Shown: piece after piece, positions 36,377 to 46,200 of the stretch
Layout of the letters: each line of letters starts with the position of its first letter
How positions within the stretch are numbered: position 1 is the first letter of the stretch
DNA from: Candidatus Paceibacterota bacterium
GTDB lineage: Bacteria; Actinomycetota; Actinomycetes; Nanopelagicales; Nanopelagicaceae
Direction: 5' to 3'
Length of the DNA stretch: 64,000 bases
Assembly: GCA_035530615.1 (NCBI GenBank)
Contig: DATKUL010000001.1
Coordinates: 62,001 to 126,000 of the forward strand
Made by a program: the position numbers and the translations under genes
Notes under the pieces: model-generated
The model's database searches: none
What the model was told of the DNA's origin: nothing
Seen by the model: only the letters and a program-made list of their open reading frames with translations

Positions 36377-36465
36377 CTCACATGCGTGGATGCGATAAGA
36401 GCCATCGCTTGATCTGTCAATCGTGTATCAACTGCAGAGAACTTGAGACACATTCGCACAACAAC

Positions 36466-36498
36466 TTCGCTAACCCCGCTAGTCATTAATGCAACCCC
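36466..36498 (+). repeat. Array repeat R7
   Basis: TTCGCTAACCCC, then GCTAGTCATTAATG, then CAACCCC. The middle and right blocks are identical to R1. A TCTCCC/GGGAGA hairpin (36500-36522) follows directly. Confidence 0.85.
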
Positions 36499-36625
36499 AT
36501 CTCCCAACTCGTTAAAGGGAGAACTGGGAGGTCACCTTCTACGGTCGGCTCCCTGTGGTGGGCCTCATTCACACTCCGGCGGAAGGTACTGTTCGGCACC
36601 TAAGCGAAATTAGGGGATACAGGCA

Positions 36626-37087
36626 TTGTCCAGACCGCAAATGATCAGGGCTATCTATGCTCTTGGCCTTATCGTCTATCTGGGATTGCTTTACAAGTAT
36701 CTCCTGACTCCGACGATTCCATCACTTGGCCACCCCCGTCATTACAATTTTGTACCATTCAAAACTATTGCGGAAAATTTGTCAGATTCTGGCACACCGC
36801 TAAAACACAGAATGATTCAATTATTTGGAAATCTGTCCGTCATGGTACCGATTGGGTTGTATCTGATTCTTTTCAATAGCCGGCGCAAAATATTTCATAC
36901 CCTCCTTTTTAGCTTATGCATGAGTCTGGGGGTCGAGTTTTATCAATATTTCGCTTGGACTTGGCGAGTTGCGGATATCGATGATGTGCTTTGTAATTCA
37001 GGCGGTGCAATATTCGTAATCTGGATTTACACATTAAATGAAGGCCGAATTGCCCGAGTATTGAAATTAGACCACAAAGTGTCTTGA
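36626..37087 (+). CDS. VanZ-like membrane protein
   Basis: 153 residues with four hydrophobic helices, matching the VanZ-like family: an N-terminal helix, NFVPFKTI (~40), QLFGNLSVMVPIGLYLILF (~70-90), then LGVEFYQYFAWTWRVADIDD with the conserved acidic pair (~115-135). VanZ confers low-level teicoplanin resistance in enterococci; most relatives are uncharacterised. The TTG at 36626 is preceded by AGGGGAT, whereas the ATG 15 nt later has no SD. It is the cassette between R7 and R8; the 250-nt stretch before it holds R7 and small hairpins. Confidence 0.82.
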   Translation: MSRPQMIRAIYALGLIVYLGLLYKYLLTPTIPSLGHPRHYNFVPFKTIAENLSDSGTPLKHRMIQLFGNLSVMVPIGLYLILFNSRRKIFHTLLFSLCMSLGVEFYQYFAWTWRVADIDDVLCNSGGAIFVIWIYTLNEGRIARVLKLDHKVS

Positions 37088-37278
37088 CGTTAAGCGCGAA
37101 TAAGCCTCAAAGAGAGGGAAGCGGTTGCGTTTACAGGCAGGGAACAAGCAAATGATCAGAAGCATGAATGGTCTTCGTTCTTGCGGGCACTCCCATACAG
37201 TCTCTCGAGCGCCGACGGCGATAATCCAAAATGGATGGGATTCAGATAGGGACTTTGGTGTTGCTCGGATCAGCAACA

Positions 37279-37310
37279 TGGCGAACCCCACTAATCGTTA
37301 ATGCAACCCC
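37279..37310 (+). repeat. Array repeat R8
   Basis: TGGCGAACCCC, then ACTAATCGTTAATG, then CAACCCC. It is immediately preceded by a perfect hairpin TGTTGCT (37259-37265) / AGCAACA (37272-37278). Confidence 0.87.
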
Positions 37311-37403
37311 TGTTTAGTTTTGGGAGCCACGAGGGGTCTTAGCAGTACTGTTTGTGTTGGCACTTTCCTCGGCGGGATTGTCGATCACGAGTCAGGAGAC
37401 ATA

Positions 37404-38018
37404 GTGGATCCCATGGTGCTGATATCGATCGCGCTGCTGTTGGTAACCGCGATTTACGCGTGGCTAACGTTTGCTATTGCCAAGGAAACTCGAAAGGCCG
37501 CAGAAGCTTCAAGGGATTCGGCTGAATCGGCGCGAACGGCAGCAGAAGCTTCTCTTCGCTCGGCTCTCGTTGCTGAGGCACAAATGAATGTTGATTTTGA
37601 GATCAAGATCAACCGCCACACGAACGGAGCCGTTTGGTTTAATTTGGTATCAAGCGTAAACGTTTGGGTTCGGGCGGTGGCGGTAGAGATCGGGGTATTG
37701 GTGACGCAAGATGGTCCAGGTAGGGCCTGTCGGGCAGACCTTCAGTTCGCGGACGCTCACGATTCGTTCCCGAAGTATGTTCATGCAGGACAGGGTTTCA
37801 GCCTCGAATGGTTAGAACCTGAATACGGGATTGGTGATTATGGGATTTTGGGAACGGCTTCCATTGCCTACTCATTAAACGAAGGCGGGGAAGTTAGGCG
37901 CAGAGAAGTTTATTTTCAGTCCCGGAAAGGTATTGGAAGGGACGCTTTGCTGAGATTTGGCATGCTACAGAATGATGACATTGATCGGATTCGTAACATA
38001 ACGACGGATGAATCATAG
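37404..38018 (+). CDS. Membrane-anchored coiled-coil protein, unknown
   Basis: GTG at 37404 is favoured because GGAG lies 5 nt upstream; longer in-frame starts lack one. The ~204-residue product has one N-terminal membrane helix (MVLISIALLLVTAIYAWLTF), then an Ala/Glu/Arg/Ser-rich heptad region (ETRKAAEASRDSAESARTA) predicted to coil, then a soluble domain of mixed strands with EVYFQSRKGIGRDALLRF near the end. Proteins with this layout are common unknowns in cassette and defence regions. It is the cassette between R8 and R9. Confidence 0.68.
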   Translation: MDPMVLISIALLLVTAIYAWLTFAIAKETRKAAEASRDSAESARTAAEASLRSALVAEAQMNVDFEIKINRHTNGAVWFNLVSSVNVWVRAVAVEIGVLVTQDGPGRACRADLQFADAHDSFPKYVHAGQGFSLEWLEPEYGIGDYGILGTASIAYSLNEGGEVRRREVYFQSRKGIGRDALLRFGMLQNDDIDRIRNITTDES

Positions 38019-38050
38019 AAGCCGTTGTTTGCTGACATGGAAGTTGACTC

Positions 38051-38079
38051 GGAAATACGGCTAGTCATTAATGCAACCC
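38051..38079 (+). repeat. Array repeat R9 (left part worn)
   Basis: ACGG, then GCTAGTCATTAATG, then CAACCC; the left TTGGGCAACCCC block is lost. ACGGCT (38057-38062) pairs with AGCCGT at 38020-38025. It starts 33 nt after the upstream gene and is the last copy seen. Confidence 0.7.
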
Positions 38080-38110
38080 ATGCATTCGGATTTTTGGCTA
38101 TCCGCTGACG

Positions 38111-38635
38111 TCAGGAATTCTCCAAAATGGCGTATAGCAGCGAGTCTCGATAAGCGCCTCGGACCAATTTGTCATCCTTCAAGCATCCTTCCAGTTTAAA
38201 TCCCGTCTTCTCCAGCACGCGCGATGATCCAATATTGTCGGGATGGCACGTTGCAAAGATTCGGTGAAGGCCGAGTTCGCCAAATCCAAAGGCTAGAAGA
38301 CGTTGGGTCGCCTCGGTGGCGATGCCCTGCCCCCAGAAATTGGCGTTCAGCAGATAGCCGAGGTCTCCCACACGATCGACCCTACTTACGACGCCAAGTC
38401 GGGCACAACCAATTACCGGGCTTTGATTGATCGTGATAGCAAAAAGGTAGGAGTCTCGTGGTTCGGCCAGCGTGGCGGCGAGGGTTTCTCGGAAGAATTC
38501 CTCTGTGTCCTCGACTGAATTAGGTCCCCAGTCCGTATATCGAGTCACAATTTCGTCCGAAGCATAAGTGTGGACCGCAGAGAAATCCTCAAGAGTAAAT
38601 TCACGCAAGATAAGGCGTGGAGTCCGAAGTTCCAT
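38111..38635 (-). CDS. RimJ/RimL-type GNAT acetyltransferase
   Basis: 174 residues. The start at MELRTPRLILREFTLEDF is supported by AAGGA 8 nt upstream. The fold and motifs are those of ribosomal-protein or aminoglycoside-type N-acetyltransferases: GDLGYLLNANFWGQGIATEA (~90-110, acetyl-CoA loop GQGIAT), LHRIFATCHPDNIGSSRVLEKTGF (~122-145; key residues N, S, V) and EGCLKDD. The substrate is unknown. It is the rightmost accessory gene, pointing left; the 235 nt between it and the next gene show nothing recognisable. Confidence 0.87.
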   Translation of the reverse strand: MELRTPRLILREFTLEDFSAVHTYASDEIVTRYTDWGPNSVEDTEEFFRETLAATLAEPRDSYLFAITINQSPVIGCARLGVVSRVDRVGDLGYLLNANFWGQGIATEATQRLLAFGFGELGLHRIFATCHPDNIGSSRVLEKTGFKLEGCLKDDKLVRGAYRDSLLYAILENS

Positions 38636-38870
38636 GTTCGTCATCCTTGCACATGACAAAGACTTCATAATGTTTCGACGTTCGCCTGAATGGACATTGA
38701 ATTAGAGACAATCGGTTGGGCAAGGCGGCTTGTGTGTGTCCCTCTGCCGCCCGCACAATTAGCCCTAATTTTCGGTCAAGAACACCCATCCAAAACTCTG
38801 TCATTGAGTCGTCGTGTTCTCGAGATTCTCATCGATGATAAAGATTCTTGCGTGCTCCGCCAGCGAATGT

Positions 38871-39593
38871 CTACAAACTAAATTCTGCTCCAGCCTCGAA
38901 TGAATGAGGTTCTGATCTATTTAGCAGGTGGACTTTCCCTTCTCCCCACACTCTCCATGCAGTCTGCGCACCATCTCGGATGAGCGCCGTGTTCTCGTCG
39001 ATGCCAATCAAGTTGGTACCGTCTTCAACCCGCATAATCGTTGAAGCAACACGGTCCGGAATCCACCCGAGGAAGCGATCGTAATGAGGAATCGTTTGGA
39101 TATTCGGCAATAGTCCTAAACCGCGGGTGACATGAGATTTACGAATGGCAATGATTTCGCTACCCATCGCCATGGCACCTGCCGAACATCCCATCAATGA
39201 TGCTCCAGAATTCCATGCATTGAGAATTGCTTTCCAGGCAGGTGTGTCATCCAATGTCGTCGCCAAGTAATGAGGATCGCCACCCGACAAATAGATTAGC
39301 CCCGCGTTTTCAAGAAGTTCCGTAAAATCTACGTTGAAAGCATCATCGCGGTTATAAAGAGGAAGGGAGTGATTCGCCACTCCTAATCGGTCAGCTTGTG
39401 CCTTGCCAAGTTGATGCCAGTGATTAAGGCGGTCATCACTCTCTGCACCTGCTGCCGTCGGCAATTGAACAAAGAGCGGACTTTTGCCGCGTGCGACCGC
39501 CGCTTGAAGTAATTCACCTTCAAGTGCAGTCATCACTGGCAAATATTCGCCAGATCCAACGAGCGCGATTGCTCCGCACGTCGGACTCTGCAT
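38871..39593 (-). CDS. Peptidase S51 family protein (peptidase E/cyanophycinase-like)
   Basis: 240 residues with the S51 fold, related to class I glutamine amidotransferases. The nucleophile serine is in MGCSAGAMAMG (~135), preceded by YLSGGDPHYLATTL (~100). Members cleave N-terminal Asp dipeptides, beta-Asp peptides or cyanophycin. The specificity of this one is unclear. It lies 8 bp downstream of icd on the same strand and marks the return to core genes. Confidence 0.8.
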   Translation of the reverse strand: MQSPTCGAIALVGSGEYLPVMTALEGELLQAAVARGKSPLFVQLPTAAGAESDDRLNHWHQLGKAQADRLGVANHSLPLYNRDDAFNVDFTELLENAGLIYLSGGDPHYLATTLDDTPAWKAILNAWNSGASLMGCSAGAMAMGSEIIAIRKSHVTRGLGLLPNIQTIPHYDRFLGWIPDRVASTIMRVEDGTNLIGIDENTALIRDGAQTAWRVWGEGKVHLLNRSEPHSFEAGAEFSL

Positions 39594-39601
39594 AAGAAGA
39601 A

Positions 39602-40825
39602 CTATGCCATTGCTTTCTGAAGATTCTCATCGATAGAGGCCAAGAACTCTTGGGTGGTCTGCCATGGAGAATCTGGGGAAATAAGAATTGCTAGGTCTTT
39701 AGTCATCTTGCCGGACTCGACGGTCTCGATGCATACACGCTCGAGAGTGGCAGCGAAACGTGCTAACTCTGGAGTGTTATCCAATGTTGCGCGGTGCGCC
39801 AGACCCTGAGTCCACGCAAAGATCGATGCGATGGGATTGGTGGACGTTGGCTTTCCTAGTTGGTGCTGGCGATAGTGACGAGTGACGGTTCCATGAGCAG
39901 CTTCGGACTCAACGGTCTTTCCATCTGGACTCATCAACACACTAGTCATCAGACCAAGTGAGCCATAACCCTGCGCAACGGTATCTGATTGAACATCGCC
40001 GTCATAGTTCTTACAAGCCCAGACATACCCACCTTCCCAGCGAAGAGAAGTAGCCACCATGTCATCGATGAGGCGGTGTTCATAAGTAATGCCCTGCTTC
40101 TCAAAGGCTGCTTTGAACTCTGCCTCATAGATTTCTTGGAAGATATCTTTGAACCGTCCGTCGTATGCCTTGAGGATTGTGTTTTTTGTGGAAAGGAAGA
40201 CGGGATAGTTGCGCTTCAATCCATAATTTAGAGAAGCGCGCGCGAAATCGCGGATTGATGCATCGACGTTGTACATGCCCATGGCAATTCCCGAACTCTG
40301 GAAATCGAAGACTTCATACTCCACTGGTTTTGAACCATCTTCGGGAGTGAAAGTCATTGTTACTTTGCCGGCACCGGGTACCAAGAAGTCAGTTGCTTTG
40401 TACTGGTCTCCGAAGGCGTGACGGCCGATAACAATTGGCTTGGTCCACTGTGGAACCAAGCGAGGCACATTGCTGATGATGATCGGCTCGCGGAAAATTA
40501 CGCCACCCAAGATGTTGCGGATTGTTCCGTTGGGAGACTTCCACATCTGCTTGAGACCAAATTCCTTCACACGAGCTTCATCAGGAGTGATGGTCGCGCA
40601 CTTCACTCCTACACCGTGCTTCTGAATTGCGTGGGCTGAATCAATGGTTACTTGGTCATTTGTTGCATCGCGATGTTCAATGCCAAGATCGTAATATTCG
40701 AGATTGATGTCGAGGTAGGGCAGAATCAACTGATCCTTAATAAACTGCCAGATGATGCGAGTCATCTCATCGCCATCAAGTTCGACAACGGTTCCCGTCA
40801 CCTTAATTTTATTGATATTAGTCAT
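39602..40825 (-). CDS. icd: NADP-dependent isocitrate dehydrogenase
   Basis: Oxidative decarboxylation of isocitrate to 2-oxoglutarate. The 407-residue product belongs to the homodimeric eukaryote-like class: [19 protein letters not shown] (~12), [13 protein letters not shown] (~95, substrate Ser/Asn/Arg), [15 protein letters not shown] (~130), DDMVA (~250) and [20 protein letters not shown] (~305). It lies 29 bp downstream of mdh, forming a TCA-cycle pair. Confidence 0.95.
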   Translation of the reverse strand: MTNINKIKVTGTVVELDGDEMTRIIWQFIKDQLILPYLDINLEYYDLGIEHRDATNDQVTIDSAHAIQKHGVGVKCATITPDEARVKEFGLKQMWKSPNGTIRNILGGVIFREPIIISNVPRLVPQWTKPIVIGRHAFGDQYKATDFLVPGAGKVTMTFTPEDGSKPVEYEVFDFQSSGIAMGMYNVDASIRDFARASLNYGLKRNYPVFLSTKNTILKAYDGRFKDIFQEIYEAEFKAAFEKQGITYEHRLIDDMVATSLRWEGGYVWACKNYDGDVQSDTVAQGYGSLGLMTSVLMSPDGKTVESEAAHGTVTRHYRQHQLGKPTSTNPIASIFAWTQGLAHRATLDNTPELARFAATLERVCIETVESGKMTKDLAILISPDSPWQTTQEFLASIDENLQKAMA

Positions 40826-40854
40826 CTTCTTCTGCTCTCAATTCGTCGATGGAT

Positions 40855-41805
40855 TTAAAGGCTCTGTACATCTGCTTGCTTGGCGCGCACGGCTTCGGCT
40901 GCACCCTTGAGTGCTTCCAATTCAGGAGCCGAGAGGTCTGTTTCGACAACTTTGCGGATTCCCGTCTTGCCAATTTCTGCTTCCACTCCTAGGTACACCC
41001 CGGAAATTCCATACTCGCCATCGACCCAAGCGCAAACAGGCATGACTGCACCTGAGTCCTCAATGACCGCTTTGGCCATTCGTGCAGCCGCTGCGGAAGG
41101 TGCGTAGTAAGCCGAACCTGTCTTGAGAAGGGCAACTATTTCGGCTCCGCCATTGCGTGTTCTGGTTACTAATTCTTCAATCTCTTGCGCAGATAACTTC
41201 TCCGAGAGTGGGACTCCACCAACGGTGCACTTGCTTGGAACTGGAACCATCGTGTCACCGTGCGAACCGAGGGTGAGAGTCTTGACTGAAGCCACTGGCA
41301 CATTGAGTTTCTCAGCCACAAAATTCGTGAAGCGAGCCGTGTCGAGCATTCCGGCCTGCCCCATTACTCGATTCTTTGGAAAACCTGTCGCGATCTGAGC
41401 CAGAGCAGTCATCTCATCAAGAGGATTTGATACAACGATGACGACAGCGTTGGGACTGTGCTTGGCAATATTCTCTGCAACACCACGGACGATTCCTGCA
41501 TTGACCCCGATGAGATCCATCCGACTCATACCCGGCTTTCGCGGAAGTCCCGCAGTGATCACGACTACATCTGAATTGGCAGTGGCTTCATATCCTGCGC
41601 CTTCTGCGGTCGTGGTCGCGCCAATAACTTTTGTTTCAAATCCCTCGATGGATCGCGATTGGTTGATGTCGAGAGCAATTCCTTCTGGTTTGCCTTCGAC
41701 AATGTCTGTCAATACGACGGTATCAAAAATGTTGTACTGCGCTAATCGCAGAGCGGTTGTTGATCCGTAGAAACCTGCTCCAATGACGCTAACTTTCTTA
41801 CCCAT
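40855..41805 (-). CDS. mdh: Malate dehydrogenase (LDH-like class)
   Basis: NAD-dependent malate/oxaloacetate interconversion. 316 residues: N-terminal GAGFYGSTTALRLA (NAD loop; the usual second Gly position is kept), DIVEGKPEGIALD, GLPRKPGMSRMDL with the malate-selecting Arg (~88), VSNPLDEMT (~122) and the catalytic His in LGSHGDTMVP (~180). SD AAGGAGA precedes the ATG. It belongs to the LDH-like MDH group rather than the E. coli type. Confidence 0.93.
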   Translation of the reverse strand: MGKKVSVIGAGFYGSTTALRLAQYNIFDTVVLTDIVEGKPEGIALDINQSRSIEGFETKVIGATTTAEGAGYEATANSDVVVITAGLPRKPGMSRMDLIGVNAGIVRGVAENIAKHSPNAVVIVVSNPLDEMTALAQIATGFPKNRVMGQAGMLDTARFTNFVAEKLNVPVASVKTLTLGSHGDTMVPVPSKCTVGGVPLSEKLSAQEIEELVTRTRNGGAEIVALLKTGSAYYAPSAAAARMAKAVIEDSGAVMPVCAWVDGEYGISGVYLGVEAEIGKTGIRKVVETDLSAPELEALKGAAEAVRAKQADVQSL

Positions 41806-41851
41806 CTTCGTCTCCTTCGACGTTCATCAGTGTTTAGTCTGTAGCAAACTC

Positions 41852-41865
41852 TCTTGACATCAAGA
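41852..41865. promoter_or_regulatory. Dyad in the mdh upstream region
   Basis: TCTTGA, CA, TCAAGA form a 6-2-6 inverted repeat about 47 bp before the mdh start, within the 65-bp gap to the DUF3017-like gene. It may be an operator; no regulator is suggested by the neighbourhood. Confidence 0.35.
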
Positions 41866-41870
41866 TAACT

Positions 41871-42098
41871 CTACCGCCCGCGGGGAAGCGCTAACGCCAG
41901 GGCGAAGAGCGCTAGCGCTATTGCCAAGGGCAGGAAGCGCCCCACTGTGCTCACTCGAGGAGTGGACATACCCACTCCTGCCATACCAATCGCAACCAAA
42001 ATTGACCCTATTTGAACCGCACCTAGCATTCCGAGGGTTACTCCGAAGAGGACAAAGGTGTAACCCGAAAGAGAGAGGAAACGCGGGGCTAGCGACAT
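41871..42098 (-). CDS. Small membrane protein, DUF3017-like
   Basis: 75 residues with two or three hydrophobic helices (~11-32, 30-45, 55-70) and a basic end ALPRGR. The size, helices and position directly after folD (10-nt overlap) match the DUF3017 proteins found beside folD in other actinobacteria. Function unknown. Confidence 0.7.
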   Translation of the reverse strand: MSLAPRFLSLSGYTFVLFGVTLGMLGAVQIGSILVAIGMAGVGMSTPRVSTVGRFLPLAIALALFALALALPRGR

Positions 42099-42934
42099 GC
42101 TTCCACGACGTTTTTGAGGAGCATTGCCCGCGTCATTGGACCCACTCCGCCAGGCATTGGGGCGACATAGCCAGCCACCTCCATCACGTTTGGGTGAACA
42201 TCGCCTAATAACCCAGCCTCCGTGCGGGATATTCCGACATCAACAATCGCCGCTCCCGGCTTGATCATCTCCGCGGTGAGGAAATGAGCTTTACCGATTG
42301 CGGCGACCACAACATCGGCATTCTTTGTGTGTCGAACCAAATCCTTCGTCCCGGTGTGTGTCAACGTCACCGTGGAGTTCTCACTCTTGCGTGTGAGGAG
42401 CAGACCAAGCGGCCGACCCACGGTCAAGCCTCGACCAATCACAGTGACCTCAGCCCCATCGAGGTCAACCCCGTAATGACGGAGCAATTCCACAATCCCG
42501 CGAGGAGTACAAGGCAGCGGTGCATCTTCGCCACTTACTAGTCGGCCAAGGTTGAGTGGGTGCAATCCATCCGCATCTTTTTCCGGATCAATCGCCTCCA
42601 ATATCTTCTGGGAATTTATGCCACGGGGCAATGGCAACTGAACTATGTAGCCAGTGCATTCCTTAGAAGCGTTGAGATCTTTGATCGCAGCGAGAACATC
42701 TTTCTCCGTTGCGGAGTCAGGAAGATCTACTCGGATAGAGGTAATTCCAACTTCGTGGCAATCACGGTGCTTGCCAGATACATACGAATGCGATCCGGGA
42801 TCATCACCAACCAGAACTGTGCCGAGTCCGGGTGCTCTTCCCAAAGCTTTTAATTCGAAAACTTCCTTGGTGAGCTCGCCTTTAATTTTGCTGGCGAGAG
42901 CCTTCCCATCCAGTATCTGTGCACTCATGCCCAT
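42089..42934 (-). CDS. folD: Bifunctional methylene-THF dehydrogenase/cyclohydrolase
   Basis: Interconverts methylene-, methenyl- and 10-formyl-tetrahydrofolate; the formyl form feeds purH and purN next door. 281 residues with [20 protein letters not shown] (~42-61; catalytic Tyr and Lys), [12 protein letters not shown] (~98), [11 protein letters not shown] (~140), the Rossmann segment [16 protein letters not shown] and the C-terminal [15 protein letters not shown]. Normal length and complete motifs. Confidence 0.95.
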   Translation of the reverse strand: MGMSAQILDGKALASKIKGELTKEVFELKALGRAPGLGTVLVGDDPGSHSYVSGKHRDCHEVGITSIRVDLPDSATEKDVLAAIKDLNASKECTGYIVQLPLPRGINSQKILEAIDPEKDADGLHPLNLGRLVSGEDAPLPCTPRGIVELLRHYGVDLDGAEVTVIGRGLTVGRPLGLLLTRKSENSTVTLTHTGTKDLVRHTKNADVVVAAIGKAHFLTAEMIKPGAAIVDVGISRTEAGLLGDVHPNVMEVAGYVAPMPGGVGPMTRAMLLKNVVEACR

Positions 42935-42976
42935 AATCTAATGCTTTATCTGGTGGTTTATCAGTCCTCTAGGCGA

Positions 42977-44521
42977 CTAAGCATGAGAGAAATGGCGCAC
43001 ACCTGTGAAAAACATGGCGATATTCCGCTTCTTTGCCGCCTCGATTACTTCTTCATCGCGGACACTTCCGCCCGGTTGAACAACGGCAAGCACACCTGCC
43101 TCCAACAAAATTTCCAGGCCGTCAGCAAACGGGAAGAAGGCATCACTGGCCGCGACCGACCCAGCCACTCTCTCACCCCCACGTATCACGGCTAATCGCG
43201 CCGAATCCACCCTATTGACCTGTCCCATTCCAATCCCGACAGAAGCGCCGTCTTTTGCCAACAAGATGGCATTGCTCTTCACTGCCCGGACTGCACGCCA
43301 GGCAAAATTAAGATCCTCCATCAACTCGGGTGAAATGACTGGACCGCAGACCTGCGTCCAGTTGGCCGGCATATCTCCTGGAGCATCCACGAGATCCGTC
43401 TGTTGCACCAGCATCCCACCCGAAACTGGACGAAGTTCTCGTTCCGATATCACCCCGTCATCACACTGCAAGATGCGGATGGATGGCTTCTTACTTAAAA
43501 TCTCTACCGCATCAAGTGCATAACTTGGAGCGATTACCACCTCAGTAAAAATATGTGAAAGGGCCTGCGCCATCTCCACATCAACTTCACGATTCGCTGC
43601 CACAACTCCGCCAAAGGCAGAAACCGGATCACATTCGTGCGCCCGTTGATGAGCCTTGGCAATTGTTGCTCCGATAGCAATTCCACATGGATTGGCATGC
43701 TTGATTATTGCCACACAGGGTTCCGAATGATCGTGAGCGGCGCGCCAGGCGGCATCCGCGTCTGTGTAATTATTGAAGGACATCTCTTTGCCGTGCAGTT
43801 GGGTGGCACCAACCAGTCCACTGGAAGCGCCACTATTTGAATAGATCGCAGCGGCCTGGTGTGGATTCTCACCGTAGCGGAGCCCGTTCTTCTGTTGCCA
43901 GATCTGCCCAAACCACTGTGGCAATTCACTCTCACCTGAACCAAGCCAATTGGCAATCGAAAGATCGTATTCGGCAGTGGTACGAAAGACTGCGAGAGCG
44001 AGCTCCTGCCGCTGTTGCGCTGTGAATCCACCAGACTTTATGGCTTCGTGAAGCACGCCGTATTGGCTAGGCGAGCAAATCACAGCAACAGAACCATGAT
44101 TCTTTGCCGCTCCGCGGAGCATGGAAGGTCCGCCAATATCAATCTGCTCTATGCATTCTGCAAAATTGGCACCAGATGCGATAGTCGCAGCGAAGGGATA
44201 GAGATTCACAACTACAAGATCAAAAGGGGCAATCTCATGGAGAGCGATCTGCGCAAGGTGCTCTGGGTTGGACTGGTCGGCAAGAATTCCCGAGTGAATA
44301 CGTGGATGCAGGGTCTTGACCCTTCCGCCCATAATCTCTGGAAAGCCGGTGTAATCGCCAACCTCAATGACGGCAATTCCAGCATCGCGCAAAGTCTTGG
44401 CTGTGCTACCAGTTGAGAGAATCTCAACATCCGCCTGAGCAAGGGCTGTGCCTAGTTCGACAAGACCGGTCTTGTCATAAACGCTCACTAGCGCGCGGCG
44501 GATGTTTTTGCGATCAGACAT
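42977..44521 (-). CDS. purH: Bifunctional AICAR formyltransferase/IMP cyclohydrolase
   Basis: Catalyses the last two steps of IMP synthesis. The start is ATG at 44521 ([20 protein letters not shown]); the frame stays open further upstream inside purN, but that extension is not family-like. 514 residues: the MGS-like cyclohydrolase domain has STGSTAKTL and [16 protein letters not shown], and the formyltransferase domain has [10 protein letters not shown] (catalytic Lys-His, ~260) and [12 protein letters not shown]. It overlaps purN by 8 nt. Confidence 0.95.
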   Translation of the reverse strand: MSDRKNIRRALVSVYDKTGLVELGTALAQADVEILSTGSTAKTLRDAGIAVIEVGDYTGFPEIMGGRVKTLHPRIHSGILADQSNPEHLAQIALHEIAPFDLVVVNLYPFAATIASGANFAECIEQIDIGGPSMLRGAAKNHGSVAVICSPSQYGVLHEAIKSGGFTAQQRQELALAVFRTTAEYDLSIANWLGSGESELPQWFGQIWQQKNGLRYGENPHQAAAIYSNSGASSGLVGATQLHGKEMSFNNYTDADAAWRAAHDHSEPCVAIIKHANPCGIAIGATIAKAHQRAHECDPVSAFGGVVAANREVDVEMAQALSHIFTEVVIAPSYALDAVEILSKKPSIRILQCDDGVISERELRPVSGGMLVQQTDLVDAPGDMPANWTQVCGPVISPELMEDLNFAWRAVRAVKSNAILLAKDGASVGIGMGQVNRVDSARLAVIRGGERVAGSVAASDAFFPFADGLEILLEAGVLAVVQPGGSVRDEEVIEAAKKRNIAMFFTGVRHFSHA

Positions 44522-45089
44522 GGTCGCTCTCCAGAGTGGGTAGAAGTTTTTTGAGAGTCTCGACGATGAGACCTTGCTCGACAATCTTAATGCGCTCGTG
44601 AAGAGTGCTCTCACTGTCTCCTGGCAAGACCTCCACTTCGGTTTGTGCAATAACTTCCCCGGAATCGACGCCGGAATCCACCCAGTGAACCGTGGCTCCC
44701 GTGACCGCCACTCCCGCTGCCAAGGCATCTCGGACAGGATGTGCTCCTGGAAATTTCGGCAAGAGAGCTGGATGCGTATTAATCATCTTGAACTTTGATA
44801 CGAATTCCGGCGAAAGAATTCGCATGAATCCGACGCTCACCACGAGATCAGGATTGAGGGATTCAATGTGACGCATTAATTCAAAATCCCACTCCACTCG
44901 ATTAGGAAGCATGGGGTGAACGAAAGTCTTGATGCCAGATTTCTCTGCCCTCTCCAAGACCTGCGCTCCAGGCTTATCTGAAATCACCTCGAGAATGTGA
45001 ATATCGAGTTCGCCATCATTGACGGCATCCATAATTGCCTGAGCCAGAGATCCGCTTCCTGAGGCTAGTATCACAATACATTTTTTCAT
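44514..45089 (-). CDS. purN: Phosphoribosylglycinamide formyltransferase
   Basis: Transfers the formyl group of 10-formyl-THF to GAR. The start ATG at 45089 ([17 protein letters not shown]) overlaps the upstream gene's stop as ATGA. 191 residues; catalytic triad in [16 protein letters not shown] (Asn, His ~106-108) and [13 protein letters not shown] (Asp ~142). The usual substrate loop GSNLQ reads GSLAQ here, a mild variation. Confidence 0.93.
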   Translation of the reverse strand: MKKCIVILASGSGSLAQAIMDAVNDGELDIHILEVISDKPGAQVLERAEKSGIKTFVHPMLPNRVEWDFELMRHIESLNPDLVVSVGFMRILSPEFVSKFKMINTHPALLPKFPGAHPVRDALAAGVAVTGATVHWVDSGVDSGEVIAQTEVEVLPGDSESTLHERIKIVEQGLIVETLKKLLPTLESDHV

Positions 45090-46195
45090 TTGGTTGCTCC
45101 TCGCCGCTCTACAACGTAATTGCGAGTAGCTGGTATCCCCCACGCGAGAGAAATTCCTACTCCAAGCTCGACTGCAATTGCAGCAGTAAGTTGCCATGGA
45201 GAGACTCCGACGGTTCGCATGGCATCGGTCATGAGGGCGCCACTGGCAAGAAAAGCGAGAAGTGCCACACTAGAGATTATGAAGATAAAACCGGTCGCAA
45301 GTTCGCGAAAACCATTCTTGCGGGTTTTTATATAGAGGAGCATCCCAGCCACGGCCACTAGAACTGTCGCGAAGATGACTGACGGATGCCTTCCCGTTGG
45401 AAGCGCTCCAAGTAATGGCAAGGCAGGTATTTCAGAAATTCTATGCGTGAGCGGAGAGATAAGAGTGCCCGCTCCAAGAGCGAATCCAGGACCGACTAAG
45501 TATGAAAACGTGGCGATGATCGCATTGGGTAGATAGAGAATGTTGAGCAATAGGAGAAGAACTCCCCCTAGCCAACCTGGTTCTAAAACCACAATCAAGT
45601 TTTCAATTGTCTTCGTATTCAATGCCAGAGAAATTCCAAGCACAATGGAAGAGACACCAATTGCAATTGCCATAATCCGCGAAGCAAAGCGCGTTGAGTT
45701 AAAAATCCCCAACTCTCTTAATGCTGGCCAAGGCGCCGTCGCTAAAAGTACAAGAAGCACAGAGGCAATCGGCGCCCAATAGAGAACTGGCTTTACGGCC
45801 GTTGTACTTGTGCCCCAAGCCAACAAGGTCACCATGGATGTATAGAAAACAACTATAAAAAGTCGCGCGAGACGAATGGCTCGTTCATCCTGTTCCAGAC
45901 GATCCTTGGCGCGAATAAAACTGACGCGAAGGGCGAGGAGCGGGAACAGGAGTGCGCCAATTGGCAAGTAAGAGAAGAAACCAATCTGGTCTGCTGGTGG
46001 AAGAACCAGGTTGAATGGGACGTGATGGGCGGCAAGCCAGATCCAAACCGCAACTTTCATAGGCTCGCCAGTATTTCCATTACTACTTCCGGCAGTAGCC
46101 CATGCGACAAGTGCAATGAAGGCAGTAGGTAAGAGCACTAACGCGACGCTCCGCAGTGCCTGTGTCAGCGAGACCCACAGGACACGTTGGAACAT
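45086..46195 (-). CDS. PerM/DUF6350-like multipass membrane protein
   Basis: 369 residues with roughly ten hydrophobic helices spread over the whole length, a Gly/Ala-rich character and a positively charged end. Its place between sucD and purN is the position of PerM (Rv0955) in mycobacteria, where it supports cell division and persistence; the assignment rests on synteny and topology rather than on clear motifs. It starts 5 bp after the sucD stop and is coupled to purN by a 4-nt overlap. Confidence 0.75.
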   Translation of the reverse strand: MFQRVLWVSLTQALRSVALVLLPTAFIALVAWATAGSSNGNTGEPMKVAVWIWLAAHHVPFNLVLPPADQIGFFSYLPIGALLFPLLALRVSFIRAKDRLEQDERAIRLARLFIVVFYTSMVTLLAWGTSTTAVKPVLYWAPIASVLLVLLATAPWPALRELGIFNSTRFASRIMAIAIGVSSIVLGISLALNTKTIENLIVVLEPGWLGGVLLLLLNILYLPNAIIATFSYLVGPGFALGAGTLISPLTHRISEIPALPLLGALPTGRHPSVIFATVLVAVAGMLLYIKTRKNGFRELATGFIFIISSVALLAFLASGALMTDAMRTVGVSPWQLTAAIAVELGVGISLAWGIPATRNYVVERRGATK

Positions 46196-46200
46196 TGGTG

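Noticed and set aside
26348-38079. Classical integron attC array
   Set aside because: The copies lack the RYYYAAC and GTTRRRY boxes, one interval is 5.5 kb with opposite-strand operons, and no integrase or attI is in the window. Only the cassette-like layout is retained as a finding.
26348-38079. CRISPR array
   Set aside because: The repeats are separated by genes of 0.5-5.5 kb rather than short uniform spacers, and no cas genes are present.
38690-38881. 63-codon plus-strand frame between the acetyltransferase and S51 peptidase genes
   Set aside because: No SD, no similarity, overlaps the peptidase end; the gap is left as non-coding.
44522-44728. N-terminal extension of PurH
   Set aside because: It overlaps purN, lacks family similarity, and the ATG at 44521 gives the normal PurH start.
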